64,000 bases of DNA from an uncultured Clostridia bacterium. Lineage in GTDB: Bacteria; Bacillota; Clostridia; Christensenellales; UBA1242. Every line of letters starts with the position of its first letter. The stretch's first letter is position 1. Positions 26,380-35,125 of this stretch are shown one piece after another. The stretch is taken from the NCBI GenBank assembly GCA_944382715.1, contig CALWNC010000004.1, positions 51,960 to 115,959 on the forward strand, given 5' to 3'. A model generated the notes under the pieces. It was not told where the DNA came from. It did not search any database and saw nothing but the letters and a program-made list of their open reading frames with translations. Both the position numbers and the translations under genes were made by a program.

Positions 26380-26455
26380 TGGAGCTGATGGTGGGACTCG
26401 AACCCACGACCTGATGATTACGAATCATCTGCTCTACCAACTGAGCCACATCAGC
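26380..26455 (-). tRNA. tRNA-Thr (anticodon CGT)
   Basis: 76 nt including an encoded CCA. Acceptor arms GCTGATG/CATCAGC pair fully. The D-stem is GCTC/GAGC, the anticodon stem GATGA/TCATC with loop TTCGTAA, and the T-arm GTGGG-TTCGAGT-CCCAC. The anticodon CGT reads ACG (Thr). Confidence 0.97.
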
Positions 26456-26644
26456 ATAAGGTGACTTTGCACCTATAATTATTAGTTATTTTAATTTAAT
26501 TTCATTACACTTAAAAGTATAACAAAAATAATTAATTAGTAAAGTAAATTTTTTAAAAAATTAACAATTTTTAATTTTTTAAAATAAAACAACTATTCAT
26601 TAATAATAAAATATAATTAATACAATAAAATTATACTTTTTGTT

Positions 26645-27277
26645 TTAGTTTTTATCTTTTTTGCGTTTTTTATTTTTTTTCATTACATAATCATCAAGCT
26701 CTACCCTAAGTACCTTCATAGCATTCTCGTATTTTTTTAGGTTCATTTCTAATTCAGCCTTAGTTAACTTTTTAGGATTTACTCCTTGAATCTTCAAAGG
26801 CTCCCCAACAATAATATAATTCTTTCTAAAAATTTTAGGTGGTTTGTACATGAGCATAGGTATTATGTCAACTTCCCCTCTCGAAGCAAAGGTTATTATA
26901 CCCGACTTAATACTTAACATTTCTTCACTACCACTTTTATTTCTAGTACCCTCTGGAAAAATAAATACTGATTTATTATTCTTTAATAATGATAAAGTTT
27001 TCTTATATACACTAGGTGAAACATTTTCTCTATCGACTGGATATGCACCAAGTGACTTTAAAAACCAGCTAACAAACCAATTTTTAAACAATTCCTTTTT
27101 TGCCATATATCTAAATTTTCGAGCAAATTTGACATCATAAATAATTGTATCGGCATTTGAATAATGGTTGCTGGTAATAATGGCTCTACCCTTTGGCAAT
27201 CTTTCCTTATGAATGATTTTCGTAGGCAAAAATATAAAAAACGGAATTACTAAAATTATATATGCCAAAATAAACAT
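26645..27277 (-). CDS. plsC: 1-acyl-sn-glycerol-3-phosphate acyltransferase
   Basis: 210 residues. The catalytic HxxxxD motif is NHYSNAD and the phosphate/acceptor motif is FPEGTRNKSG; both are PlsC hallmarks. An N-terminal hydrophobic helix (residues 1-20) anchors it to the membrane, where it makes phosphatidic acid. Lys/Arg-rich C-terminal tail. AAAGGAG precedes the ATG. It follows the FAD-dependent oxidoreductase gene by 11 bp in the rluB-led operon. Confidence 0.93.
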   Translation of the reverse strand: MFILAYIILVIPFFIFLPTKIIHKERLPKGRAIITSNHYSNADTIIYDVKFARKFRYMAKKELFKNWFVSWFLKSLGAYPVDRENVSPSVYKKTLSLLKNNKSVFIFPEGTRNKSGSEEMLSIKSGIITFASRGEVDIIPMLMYKPPKIFRKNYIIVGEPLKIQGVNPKKLTKAELEMNLKKYENAMKVLRVELDDYVMKKNKKRKKDKN

Positions 27278-27288
27278 AATTTACTCCT

Positions 27289-28524
27289 TTAATTTCTATA
27301 ATCTTTAAAATCACTTGCGCAAGTAACGGCTGTTGCAAAAGCAAGTTGTAAATTAAATCCACCAGTAAGAGCGTCAATATCTAAGACTTCACCAATAAAA
27401 TAAAGATTTGAGTATAACTTACTTTTCATAAATTTAGGATTAACTTCTTTTAAATTCATGCCACCTGAAGTTATAATGGCACAGTTAAAATTTTCTAGCT
27501 CTTTTGGTATAATTTCAGAGTTTTTTAGCAAAAAATTCAAATTTTTGCGTTTTTCTTTATTTAACTGATTTGCCTTGTCCGTTATATTGATGTCCAGTTT
27601 TTTAGCAAAAATTTTAATTAGTGATTTAGGTAACAGCGTTTCAAGAAAATCTGAAATTGTGCCTGATTTAATTTCTATAATTTCTCTATCTATTCGATTT
27701 GCCAATGTTTCATAGCTTAAAGCAGGTTTAAAATCTATATATAGCTTTAAATTTGTAAAATCTTGACGATTAATATAACTAGAGCATGACAATGCAAGAG
27801 GTCCTGAAAGCAAACCATTGCCAACATCTAGTTCTCCTATTTCAGACTCAAAAATTGTTTTTTCAGTATTTTTAGCAAATAATTTGACATTTTTTAAAGT
27901 TAAATTATCAAAATTTGCAAATTCTTCATTTTTTATTTTAATTGCACACAGTGCTGGAACAGGTTCAATAATTGAATGACCTAATTCTTTTGCAAATTTA
28001 TAGCCATCACCTGTTGAGCCCGTTGCAGGATAAGATAATCCTCCAGTTGCCACTACTACTGCGTCATAAAAAATTTCTTTTCCGTTAACTAGAATACCTT
28101 TGACTATATTTTCACTTACAATTATTTTTTGAACTATGCAGTTTAGATGAATTCTAACTCCTGCCCAATTCATTGCCTTCTCTAACCCCTTAATTATATC
28201 ACTAGACTTATCGCTTTCTGGAAAAATTCTATTACCTCTTTCAATTTTTAATGGAATTCCAACTTCTTTAAAAAATTGTGTAGTGTCATTGTAATCAAAT
28301 CTTGTAATAGCTCCCATTACAAATTTCTTGCCGTTTACAACATTTTTTAAAAATTCATCTCCCGTTGTCGCATTAGAAACATTACACCTGCCCTTTCCAG
28401 TTATATAGATTTTTTTCCCCAGTTTTTCATTTTTTTCAAATAATTCAACAAAGTGACCTTTTCTTGCAATCATTGTTGCACACATCATTCCTGATGCTCC
28501 ACCACCTATGACACATACTCTCAT
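27289..28524 (-). CDS. NAD(P)/FAD-dependent oxidoreductase, HI0933/YhiN family
   Basis: 411 residues. Rossmann motif VIGGGASGMMCA at the N-terminus, then the family signature KKIYITGKGRCNVSN and a VVATGGLSYPATGSTGDGY stretch. The C-terminal GGMNLKEV...LDIDALTGGFNLQLAFATA closes the FAD site. These flavoproteins are widespread and conserved but their substrate is unknown. 7 bp separate it from rluB upstream. Confidence 0.92.
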   Translation of the reverse strand: MRVCVIGGGASGMMCATMIARKGHFVELFEKNEKLGKKIYITGKGRCNVSNATTGDEFLKNVVNGKKFVMGAITRFDYNDTTQFFKEVGIPLKIERGNRIFPESDKSSDIIKGLEKAMNWAGVRIHLNCIVQKIIVSENIVKGILVNGKEIFYDAVVVATGGLSYPATGSTGDGYKFAKELGHSIIEPVPALCAIKIKNEEFANFDNLTLKNVKLFAKNTEKTIFESEIGELDVGNGLLSGPLALSCSSYINRQDFTNLKLYIDFKPALSYETLANRIDREIIEIKSGTISDFLETLLPKSLIKIFAKKLDINITDKANQLNKEKRKNLNFLLKNSEIIPKELENFNCAIITSGGMNLKEVNPKFMKSKLYSNLYFIGEVLDIDALTGGFNLQLAFATAVTCASDFKDYRN

Positions 28525-28531
28525 AATACAC

Positions 28532-29239
28532 CTACAATGTTTTCAAATATTCTATCTCGTCTGCTCTAAGTAGTCTACAAGTCCCCCTTGTAAGACCTCC
28601 AAGTTTAATTTTTCCAATACTTGTTCTTTTCAAAAAAACAACATTATAGCCAAAATGTGCAAGTATTTTTCTAATTTCTCTATTTTTTCCTTCAGTAATT
28701 TGAAATTCTAGTTTTGTCTTTCTATCTTTAATTTCAATTATCTTCACTTTGCATTTTTTAAATGTTGTACCATCAATTAAGGTAACACCTTGCTCCATTT
28801 GTTTAGCATCATAATCAGAAACTTCACCTTCAACTTTAACTTGATAAGTTTTGACAACCTCTCTATCTGGTTTCATAATTTTTTGTGATATATTTCCATC
28901 ATTTGTAAAAAGAAGTAATCCCTCAGAATTATAATCAAGTCGACCTACTGGCATTAAATTTTTATATGCATCTGGCAAAAGTTGCATTACAGTTTTTCTA
29001 TTTCTATCATCACTAACTGTTGTTAAATATCCCTTTGGCTTATGCACCATCATGTATGTAAAATTTTTAGGCAAAGATACTTTTTTGTCATCTAGAAAAA
29101 CCTTATCTTTTTCAGACACGTCAAAAGCAAGGTTTGTTTCAACCTTGCCATTAATAGTAACTCTGCCAGAGGTTACATATTCTTCACATTTTCTTCTTGA
29201 TCCAAATCCAGCACTGGATAAAAATTTATTAATTCTCAT
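28532..29239 (-). CDS. rluB: 23S rRNA pseudouridine synthase, RluB/RsuA family
   Basis: 235 residues: an N-terminal S4 RNA-binding domain (MRINKFLSSAGFGSRRKCEE) and a RsuA-type catalytic domain with GRLDYNSEGLLLFTNDG, which holds the catalytic Asp. EGKNREIRKILAHFG is the conserved C-terminal motif. It sits right after the dacB-like gene, as in the scpAB-dacB-rluB order of Firmicutes, which favours RluB (U2605) over RsuA or RluE. Confidence 0.92.
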   Translation of the reverse strand: MRINKFLSSAGFGSRRKCEEYVTSGRVTINGKVETNLAFDVSEKDKVFLDDKKVSLPKNFTYMMVHKPKGYLTTVSDDRNRKTVMQLLPDAYKNLMPVGRLDYNSEGLLLFTNDGNISQKIMKPDREVVKTYQVKVEGEVSDYDAKQMEQGVTLIDGTTFKKCKVKIIEIKDRKTKLEFQITEGKNREIRKILAHFGYNVVFLKRTSIGKIKLGGLTRGTCRLLRADEIEYLKTL

Positions 29240-29243
29240 AAAC

Positions 29244-30398
29244 TTAAAATTTTTCTATCAATTTTTTGATAAAATTTTCTTCCCTATTATTTTCTACATT
29301 AATAGTATATAGTTTTTGAGAAAAAATCAAGTTATTTTCAAGTTTTATTTCAAGAGTTCCGATTTCTGTGTCCTCAGTTAGAGGAAGAGTTAAATTTTCA
29401 TTAATACACAAATTTGCTGTAACATTCTTCATTTCTTCGTGCGTAAATGGATAATAAATATCATCTTTTAATATTACAGGAATGTTTTGTGTTTTTTTGC
29501 CATTTTTAATTTGAGTTTCGCTCAGTTCACCCTTTGAAATAAGTTTATACATTGAATATTCTTTAAATGCTTTTTCCATTAAACTTGAACATTCTTCGAA
29601 CATCGGTACGCAATTTAACACTACACAAACAATGTGCATATTATTTCTGGTTGCACTACCAACAAAACATCTTCCAGCTTTAAGAGTGTAACCAGTCTTA
29701 ACACCATCTGCTCCATCTACCATTTTTAAAAGCTTATTTTTATTTTTTAAATATCTATAGCCACCTTTTACACTTTCGCCTGAAATAGTTTTGTCTTTGG
29801 TTGCGACAATTTCAGCAAAAGTTTCATTTTTAAGAGCATAAGAAGTAACTTTAGCAAGATCTGATGCCGTAGTATAATGATTGTCATCATGTAATCCATT
29901 TACCGTAACAATATTAGTATTATTTAATCCTAAGTTTAAACAAAACTCATTCATCATTTTTACAAATTTATCAAGTGAGCCCCCAACTAAAATAGCTATT
30001 GCAACGGCAGAATCATTACCGGAGTTTAACATTAGTCCATACAAAAGCTCTCTAATAGAAAGATGTTCACCTTTTCTAAGATATATGCTTGAGCCTTCAA
30101 TTCCCACTGCTTCTTTCGGAATTTCATATTTAGTATCTAAATCTTTACAATCTTCAATAGCAACAATTGCAGTAATGATTTTTGTTGTACTTGCCATTGG
30201 AAGTCTTTTATTTTCATCTTTGCTATACAGTACTCTACCACTATTTGCTTCTACAGTTATCATAGATTCGGCAGTTGTTAGTTTTTCTTCTTTTTCTGCC
30301 ATTGCATAAATGTGAGGTACTTGAAAAACATTAGCAAAAAACTGCAAAATTAGTATAAAAATTATTAAATATGTGATTAAATTATTTCTTCTTTTCAT
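29244..30398 (-). CDS. dacB: D-alanyl-D-alanine carboxypeptidase (DacB-like, S11)
   Basis: About 384 residues from the ATG at 30398. Signal peptide MKRRNNLITYLIIFILIL. Catalytic motifs STTK (SxxK), SGN (in LNSGNDSAVAIA) and KTG (VKTGYTLKAG). It trims stem peptides of peptidoglycan outside the membrane. By position (after scpAB and gerW, before rluB) it corresponds to dacB, whose product tunes spore cortex cross-linking in Bacillus. A TTG at 30437 would add 13 residues ahead of the signal peptide; I prefer 30398, which overlaps the gerW end by 17 bp. Confidence 0.88.
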   Translation of the reverse strand: MKRRNNLITYLIIFILILQFFANVFQVPHIYAMAEKEEKLTTAESMITVEANSGRVLYSKDENKRLPMASTTKIITAIVAIEDCKDLDTKYEIPKEAVGIEGSSIYLRKGEHLSIRELLYGLMLNSGNDSAVAIAILVGGSLDKFVKMMNEFCLNLGLNNTNIVTVNGLHDDNHYTTASDLAKVTSYALKNETFAEIVATKDKTISGESVKGGYRYLKNKNKLLKMVDGADGVKTGYTLKAGRCFVGSATRNNMHIVCVVLNCVPMFEECSSLMEKAFKEYSMYKLISKGELSETQIKNGKKTQNIPVILKDDIYYPFTHEEMKNVTANLCINENLTLPLTEDTEIGTLEIKLENNLIFSQKLYTINVENNREENFIKKLIEKF

Positions 30399-30792
30399 TT
30401 TTTTTAGATTTGAAATTTTCTGTGATAAATTTAGCAACTTCAGGAACTGCCTCTACTAATTTATCAAATGCCGACTTTTGCTCTACTTTTATTAGTTCCA
30501 CACTTTTCCCATCAATAACCAAAAAAGCAATTGGTTGAATTGAAAGACCAGCTCCAGAACCTCCAGAAAAAGGATATTGCATTTCCTTTTTTAATTCTTT
30601 CATATCTGAGTAATATTCACCACCACCCGATACAAAACCCATAGCCACTTTTGTAAGTGGCAAAATCATCATATCGTTTGCATAAATTGTTTTTCCAACA
30701 ACAACATCAACATCAACTAGTGATCTAATACTATTAAATGCAGTTTGCATAACTTCATCAATTTTATTTTTTTCTATGTTACTATCTTTCAT
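30382..30792 (-). CDS. gerW: Sporulation protein GerW (YtfJ)
   Basis: 136 residues. Family core: VVGKTIYANDMMILPLTKVAMGF, the Gly-rich stretch SGGGEY and FSGGSGAGLSIQPIAFLVI, followed by a Lys-rich tail. In Bacillus subtilis the protein is needed for proper germination through the spore cortex-lytic pathway. AAAGGAG precedes the ATG. The start overlaps the ytfI end by 4 bp, and the end overlaps the dacB start, so this is a tight operon. Confidence 0.92.
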   Translation of the reverse strand: MKDSNIEKNKIDEVMQTAFNSIRSLVDVDVVVGKTIYANDMMILPLTKVAMGFVSGGGEYYSDMKELKKEMQYPFSGGSGAGLSIQPIAFLVIDGKSVELIKVEQKSAFDKLVEAVPEVAKFITENFKSKKNEKKK

Positions 30793-31334
30793 TTATTTAT
30801 CTCCTTTTTTTGTTTAATAAACGCACTAAATACTGAAATCACAATTGCTATTAAGCTAATACTTATAACAATGTCAAATGTTATTTCTAAATTGTTCTCA
30901 TTAAAGGTTGGGTCGATATCTTCATAAAGCTTAATTTTGTAAAATTTTTGACTTAAATAGCTGTAGATACTTTGAACAATTGAACTAACACTTCCACAAA
31001 TAATTGCAGATGAAAATGAATTATTTGTTATTCCTCCTGTAAAATAAACTTCTATTTTTTCTATATCTATTCTCTTTAAAATTTCATTTATAAATTGCTT
31101 TGAAAACTCACTATTAAATCCATCTTCTACAATGTTGACAGAGTTTTCAATATTAATTTTTCCATCTTTAAATACAATTCGACCTGTTAAAAGACGCAGA
31201 AACATAATCTTTAATGAGTAAAAACCAATTAATTTCATTAAATTAAAGTGACCCATTAAACGAATTTTAAATGGAAAAACAATTATAGTTATTATAAAAA
31301 AGAATATAAAAAAAACTATAAGTATATTTTTCAT
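30789..31334 (-). CDS. ytfI: DUF2953 membrane protein YtfI
   Basis: 181 residues. N-terminal membrane segment (ILIVFFIFFFIITIIVFPF), a DUF2953 middle, and a C-terminal membrane helix (FDIVISISLIAIVISVFSAF). Homologues stand next to ytfJ/gerW in many spore formers, as here; molecular function is unknown. No ribosome site is visible. The ATG lies inside a 13-bp terminator-like hairpin (31313-31345). Confidence 0.82.
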   Translation of the reverse strand: MKNILIVFFIFFFIITIIVFPFKIRLMGHFNLMKLIGFYSLKIMFLRLLTGRIVFKDGKINIENSVNIVEDGFNSEFSKQFINEILKRIDIEKIEVYFTGGITNNSFSSAIICGSVSSIVQSIYSYLSQKFYKIKLYEDIDPTFNENNLEITFDIVISISLIAIVISVFSAFIKQKKEINK

Positions 31335-31345
31335 ACTTATAGTTT
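31313..31345 (-). terminator. Terminator-like hairpin covering the ytfI start codon
   Basis: Perfect 13-bp arms AAACTATAAGTAT/ATACTTATAGTTT with a 7-nt loop and a U8 tract on the minus-strand RNA. It lies 22 bp after the scpB stop and includes codons 1-7 of ytfI. It may end scpAB transcripts or hide the ytfI start. Confidence 0.7.
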
Positions 31346-31366
31346 GTGATAAATTATTTATTTTAT

Positions 31367-32062
31367 TTATAAAATTTCATCAGATTGCGAATTTTCGTCA
31401 AAACCAATTTCTGATTCATTTGAAATGCTTTTTAATCTTTTGTCAAATTCGTCCTCTTGTTTCTCCATTTGCAAGCGTTGCTCTTCTTCTGGAAGAACTG
31501 GCTCAAACCTATTAAATAAACTATCTGAATAACTTTCTCTAAGTCTTTGAATATTCGCCATTAATTCGTCATAATCTGGCAATTCATTTATACTGCTAAT
31601 TCCAAATCTTTTCAAAAATTCATCTGTTGTACCAAATAATGCTGGTCTACCAACAGCGTCCTTTCTTCCAACGATTTCAACAAGCTTGTGTTCAAGTAAG
31701 ATATTTAAAGCATAGTCTGAATTTACACCACGTGTTTCTTCTATTTCTGTACGCGTTATCGGTTGTTTATACGCAACAATTGCAGCAGTTTCAAGTGTTG
31801 CCTTTGTTAAATTTCTTTGACGAATAGGATTTAAAACTTCCGCTATATAGTCCACATAATCTGGATTAGAAGAAAACTGTAATTTTTTATTAAATGATAA
31901 TAACTTAATTCCAGATGTTCCATCATATTTTTTCATTAATTTTTTTACTGCTTCATCGACTTCCTCTGGTGTTACTGAAAATTTATAACAAAAATCAGAC
32001 ACAGGGATTGGATCTCCTGATACAAATAACACACTTTCTATTACATTATCTAAATTTTCCAT
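31367..32062 (-). CDS. scpB: Segregation and condensation protein ScpB
   Basis: 231 residues. Winged-helix protein that dimerises and joins ScpA and SMC in the bacterial condensin complex on the nucleoid. Typical blocks: ESVLFVSGDPI at the N-terminus, AAIVAYKQPITRTEIEETRGV and LLEHKLVEIVGRKDAVGRP. The ~60-residue acidic C-terminal tail is longer than the core domain and probably disordered. It starts 2 bp after scpA. Confidence 0.95.
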   Translation of the reverse strand: MENLDNVIESVLFVSGDPIPVSDFCYKFSVTPEEVDEAVKKLMKKYDGTSGIKLLSFNKKLQFSSNPDYVDYIAEVLNPIRQRNLTKATLETAAIVAYKQPITRTEIEETRGVNSDYALNILLEHKLVEIVGRKDAVGRPALFGTTDEFLKRFGISSINELPDYDELMANIQRLRESYSDSLFNRFEPVLPEEEQRLQMEKQEDEFDKRLKSISNESEIGFDENSQSDEIL

Positions 32063-32064
32063 AA

Positions 32065-33096
32065 CTATTCTCCATCATATTCGCTTCCAATATCCTCTGA
32101 TAATCTTGAATCAATATCGTCATTTCTGATTATTTGGATATCGTCAAAAAGGTCTTTCTGTTTAACCGTTATGTATTGTCTTTTCAAAAGTTCAAGAAGT
32201 GCTAGAAAAGTATTTATAATTTCACTATTAGAATAATCATCTTCAAAAAGGTCTGAAAACATAAATTCACTTTTAAGTAGTAGCGTGTCTTTTATCTGTG
32301 CTATTTTCTGCGAAACTGTAAACCTATCCTTTTCAATCTTTTTCTCTTGAACGGCCTCAGCTTTTATTGAAACTTTTTGCATTAAATTTGTAAAAGCCTT
32401 AATCATAGCATCTACAGAAAGATTCTCTGGCAGTTCATATCTAAATTCACCAACAGTGCTATCAGGAGACTTATAGAATCTATTAACATTTTCAATTTTT
32501 GCCAGCTTATCCATCTCGTCTTTAATGAGCTTATATTCTTCAACCATACGGAAGAAGTCTTCTTCTGAAGTATCTGCCTCATCATCAAATTCCTCAGGTT
32601 TAGGAAGCAGGTGCTTTGACTTTAATTCAAGAAGAGTTGCAGCCATACTAATGAATTCGCTTGCCTTTTCAACATCAATAGTATCAATCTCTTTCATCAT
32701 TTCCATGTATTGTTCAGTAATATTTGAAATAAAAATGTCACGAATATCTATTTTAGTTATTTTAATGAGATGAACAAGCAAATCAAGAGGACCTTCAAAA
32801 TCTCTAAGCTTAAATGTGTAATCACTTTCATCAGTTTCTTCCAAAATCTCTCTTGACTTTTTATCAAGTTTGGTCATATCAATATTGAATGAAAGTTGTT
32901 CTGTTTTAAACTCATTATTTAAACTATTGTCTTGACTAGTATTATCATCATTAGTGTTTTTATCATTCTGCTCATTTTGACTATTTGCTTCAATATTATT
33001 ATCAGTTTCAATTTTTGCCGAATCTTCATCACTTGAATGCAAAATTTCTTCTTTGTCGGACAAAATTTCACTTTTTAACTCATCTATCTCTTCCAC
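32065..33096 (-). CDS. scpA: Segregation and condensation protein ScpA
   Basis: 343 residues. Kleisin subunit of the SMC-ScpAB complex. The ScpA core starts near residue 95 with the signature LRDFEGPLDLLVHLIK and EFISMAATLLELKSKHLLP. An unusual ~90-residue N-terminal extension rich in Glu, Asp, Asn and Ser precedes it and is probably disordered. It starts with GTG at 33096, 6 bp after GGAG that lies within the end of the upstream protease gene. Typical ScpA is ~250 residues. Confidence 0.94.
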   Translation of the reverse strand: MEEIDELKSEILSDKEEILHSSDEDSAKIETDNNIEANSQNEQNDKNTNDDNTSQDNSLNNEFKTEQLSFNIDMTKLDKKSREILEETDESDYTFKLRDFEGPLDLLVHLIKITKIDIRDIFISNITEQYMEMMKEIDTIDVEKASEFISMAATLLELKSKHLLPKPEEFDDEADTSEEDFFRMVEEYKLIKDEMDKLAKIENVNRFYKSPDSTVGEFRYELPENLSVDAMIKAFTNLMQKVSIKAEAVQEKKIEKDRFTVSQKIAQIKDTLLLKSEFMFSDLFEDDYSNSEIINTFLALLELLKRQYITVKQKDLFDDIQIIRNDDIDSRLSEDIGSEYDGE

Positions 33097-33097
33097 A

Positions 33098-33772
33098 TTA
33101 AACTCCTAAAATTCTTGCAAAAAGTTCTATAAGAAAGTTTATTAAATTTCCTGCTGTAAAAGTGTAATAATAGTAAAAAACACCAGAAATAATAATTAAA
33201 ATATAAATGATTTGCGAATATTTTCTCATAAACTGAACAAAACCATTGTCATATCTTGTAAATGTTTCAATAATTCTAAATCCATCAAGTGGATAAATTG
33301 GTATAAGATTGAAAAATGCTAGTGAAAAATTTAAAGATACTGATAACTGCAAGAATAAATACAATAGATTTCCATATAAACTACTATCATAAAAATCAGG
33401 AGAAATTTTAAAAATTAGCATCATAATAAACAAAAATATTGTTCCAAGTAATAAATTTGTTACAATTCCAGCAATGGAAACCAAAAATTTACTCTTTTTA
33501 CCTTTTTTAAAATTTCTCTCATCAACAGGAACGGGCTTTGCCCAACCAAATCCCAATAAAAAAAGACAAATCAAACCCCATACATCAATGTGAGCAAGTG
33601 GTGCTAGTGTGCATCTACCCATTATAGAAGCAGTATAATCTCCCTGCGTTTTTGCAATGTATGCGTGGGCAAACTCATGAAAAGACATAGCAACACTAAG
33701 TGCCATAACATATGCCACGAGATATAAAATGATATAGAGAAAACTACTTGCTGAGTCAAAAAATAAGAACAT
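33098..33772 (-). CDS. Site-2 protease family zinc metalloprotease (M50, YwhC-like)
   Basis: 224 residues with about five membrane segments. Zinc motif HEFAH (HExxH) in the first helix, and the second metal motif NLIPIYPLDGFRI (N-x-x-P-x-x-x-LDG) in a later helix. This short form lacks a PDZ domain and sits before scpA in many clostridia, often of unknown substrate. GGAG precedes the ATG. Confidence 0.92.
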   Translation of the reverse strand: MFLFFDSASSFLYIILYLVAYVMALSVAMSFHEFAHAYIAKTQGDYTASIMGRCTLAPLAHIDVWGLICLFLLGFGWAKPVPVDERNFKKGKKSKFLVSIAGIVTNLLLGTIFLFIMMLIFKISPDFYDSSLYGNLLYLFLQLSVSLNFSLAFFNLIPIYPLDGFRIIETFTRYDNGFVQFMRKYSQIIYILIIISGVFYYYYTFTAGNLINFLIELFARILGV

Positions 33773-33852
33773 ACTATCTCCAATACTATATTAGTATATC
33801 AAATTTGTAAAATTTAGTCAATAATACTAAAATATAAATTTTAAGATAATAA

Positions 33853-33889
33853 AATCCACAAGTCATAATAAGATAAAACTTGTGGATTA
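33853..33889 (-). terminator. Hairpin terminator after the dacF-like gene
   Basis: AATCCACAAGT/ACTTGTGGATT arms (11 bp) with a short T-rich tail, directly past the stop at 33900. Confidence 0.65.
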
Positions 33890-33899
33890 ATCATATTTA

Positions 33900-35057
33900 C
33901 TACCAAACATTAATAAGTTTATTTAAAATATCTTTAAGGTTCTCTTTTTGAATATCACTTCCAGCAACAAGGTTAATTTCGTCTACTACCATATTATTTT
34001 TGTCGAAAACAAACATTTTACCAACTATGTCGCCCTTTTTTAATGGAGCAGTAAGTTTATAAACTTCAATGCCAGTACTAAACGAATTTTCATCGCTCTT
34101 ATTTACAAAGATTTGGGAGTTTCTTTCTGGATAAATTTCAACTTGTGAATTTGATTTACCAACATCAGAGATTGTTACAGGAAGTTCTGAATTGACAACT
34201 AATTTACTTTCAAAATTTGAAAATCCGTAGTTTAACATCGTTGTCATTTCAGAAAAACGAGTTTTACTATCATTTGCACCTATAACAACTCCAATAAGCC
34301 TAGTTGTTCCCCTTGTAGCAGAAGCAGTTAAGCAGAATTTTGAGGCATCAGTGTAACCAGTTTTACCACCTTCAATTCCGTCAAATGTTTTAACTAATCG
34401 ATTAGTGTTTACAAGTCCAGTTTTTCTTCCACTTGGATGAATGAAATCTTCCATCCAAATTTTTGAATATTTTTTATAAATTGGATTATTGCAAATTGTT
34501 CTATAAATTTTAGAAATATCAAAGGCAGATGAATAGTGATTTTCACAAGGAAGACCTGTTGAATTAGAAAAATGTGTATTTTGCAAACCAAGAGAGTCTG
34601 CAAGTTTATTCATTTTTGAAACAAATACTTCTTCGCTACCTGCAATATGTTCTGCAAGAGCAACACAACTATCATTTGCAGAAGCAATAACAACAGTTTT
34701 AATTAAATCAGTTACCTTATATGATGATCCTGCATCAAGAAAAGCAGAAGAACCTCCAACTCCAGCAGCAGTTTCTGAAACTGTCACCATGTCATTTTCT
34801 TTTATAGCACCCTTGTCAATGGCATCTAAAATAATACTTAAACTTGCAAGCTTTGTCATTGATGCAATAGGTAATCTATCATTTGCATTTTTTTCATAAA
34901 TAACTGTATCACTGGCATAATCAAGAAGTAATGCTGACTTAGCAGTAAGCTTTAAGTCTTCACCAGTTGCACTAGCCTGATTACAATTTATACTTACAGG
35001 ACAAATAAATAAACTAAACAAAAAAATTAAACATAAAAATATAATAGGTTTTTTCAT
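33900..35057 (-). CDS. dacF: D-alanyl-D-alanine carboxypeptidase (DacF-like, S11)
   Basis: 385 residues from the ATG at 35057. Signal peptide MKKPIIFLCLIFLFSLFICP. Catalytic SMTK (SxxK), SAND (SxN motif, in IASANDSCVALAEH) and GGKTGYT. Cell-wall carboxypeptidase outside the membrane. In spore formers DacF-like enzymes act with DacB on cortex cross-linking, but a vegetative PBP5-like role cannot be excluded. The ATG at 35057 follows AAAGGAG; an in-frame ATG at 35072 would overlap the ribosome site. A hairpin displays this start region in its loop. Confidence 0.87.
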   Translation of the reverse strand: MKKPIIFLCLIFLFSLFICPVSINCNQASATGEDLKLTAKSALLLDYASDTVIYEKNANDRLPIASMTKLASLSIILDAIDKGAIKENDMVTVSETAAGVGGSSAFLDAGSSYKVTDLIKTVVIASANDSCVALAEHIAGSEEVFVSKMNKLADSLGLQNTHFSNSTGLPCENHYSSAFDISKIYRTICNNPIYKKYSKIWMEDFIHPSGRKTGLVNTNRLVKTFDGIEGGKTGYTDASKFCLTASATRGTTRLIGVVIGANDSKTRFSEMTTMLNYGFSNFESKLVVNSELPVTISDVGKSNSQVEIYPERNSQIFVNKSDENSFSTGIEVYKLTAPLKKGDIVGKMFVFDKNNMVVDEINLVAGSDIQKENLKDILNKLINVW

Positions 35058-35081
35058 AATCACTCCTTTCAAACCTATTAT
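35041..35081 (-). promoter_or_regulatory. Hairpin with ribosome site and ATG of the dacF-like gene in its loop
   Basis: Perfect 11-bp arms (35041-35051 and 35071-35081, ATAATAGGTTT and its complement). The 19-nt loop contains AAAGGAG and the ATG. On the RNA a T5 run follows, so it also resembles a terminator, 45 bp past the upstream gene's stop. Confidence 0.6.
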
Positions 35082-35125
35082 CTGTAATATTTTAATAAAT
35101 TATGTATAAAATTATATAATTTTTG

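Noticed and set aside
26351..26449. N-terminal extension of the ComB-like frame (MAQLVEQMIRNHQ...)
   Set aside because: It is the tRNA-Thr gene read as protein; the real ATG is at 26350.
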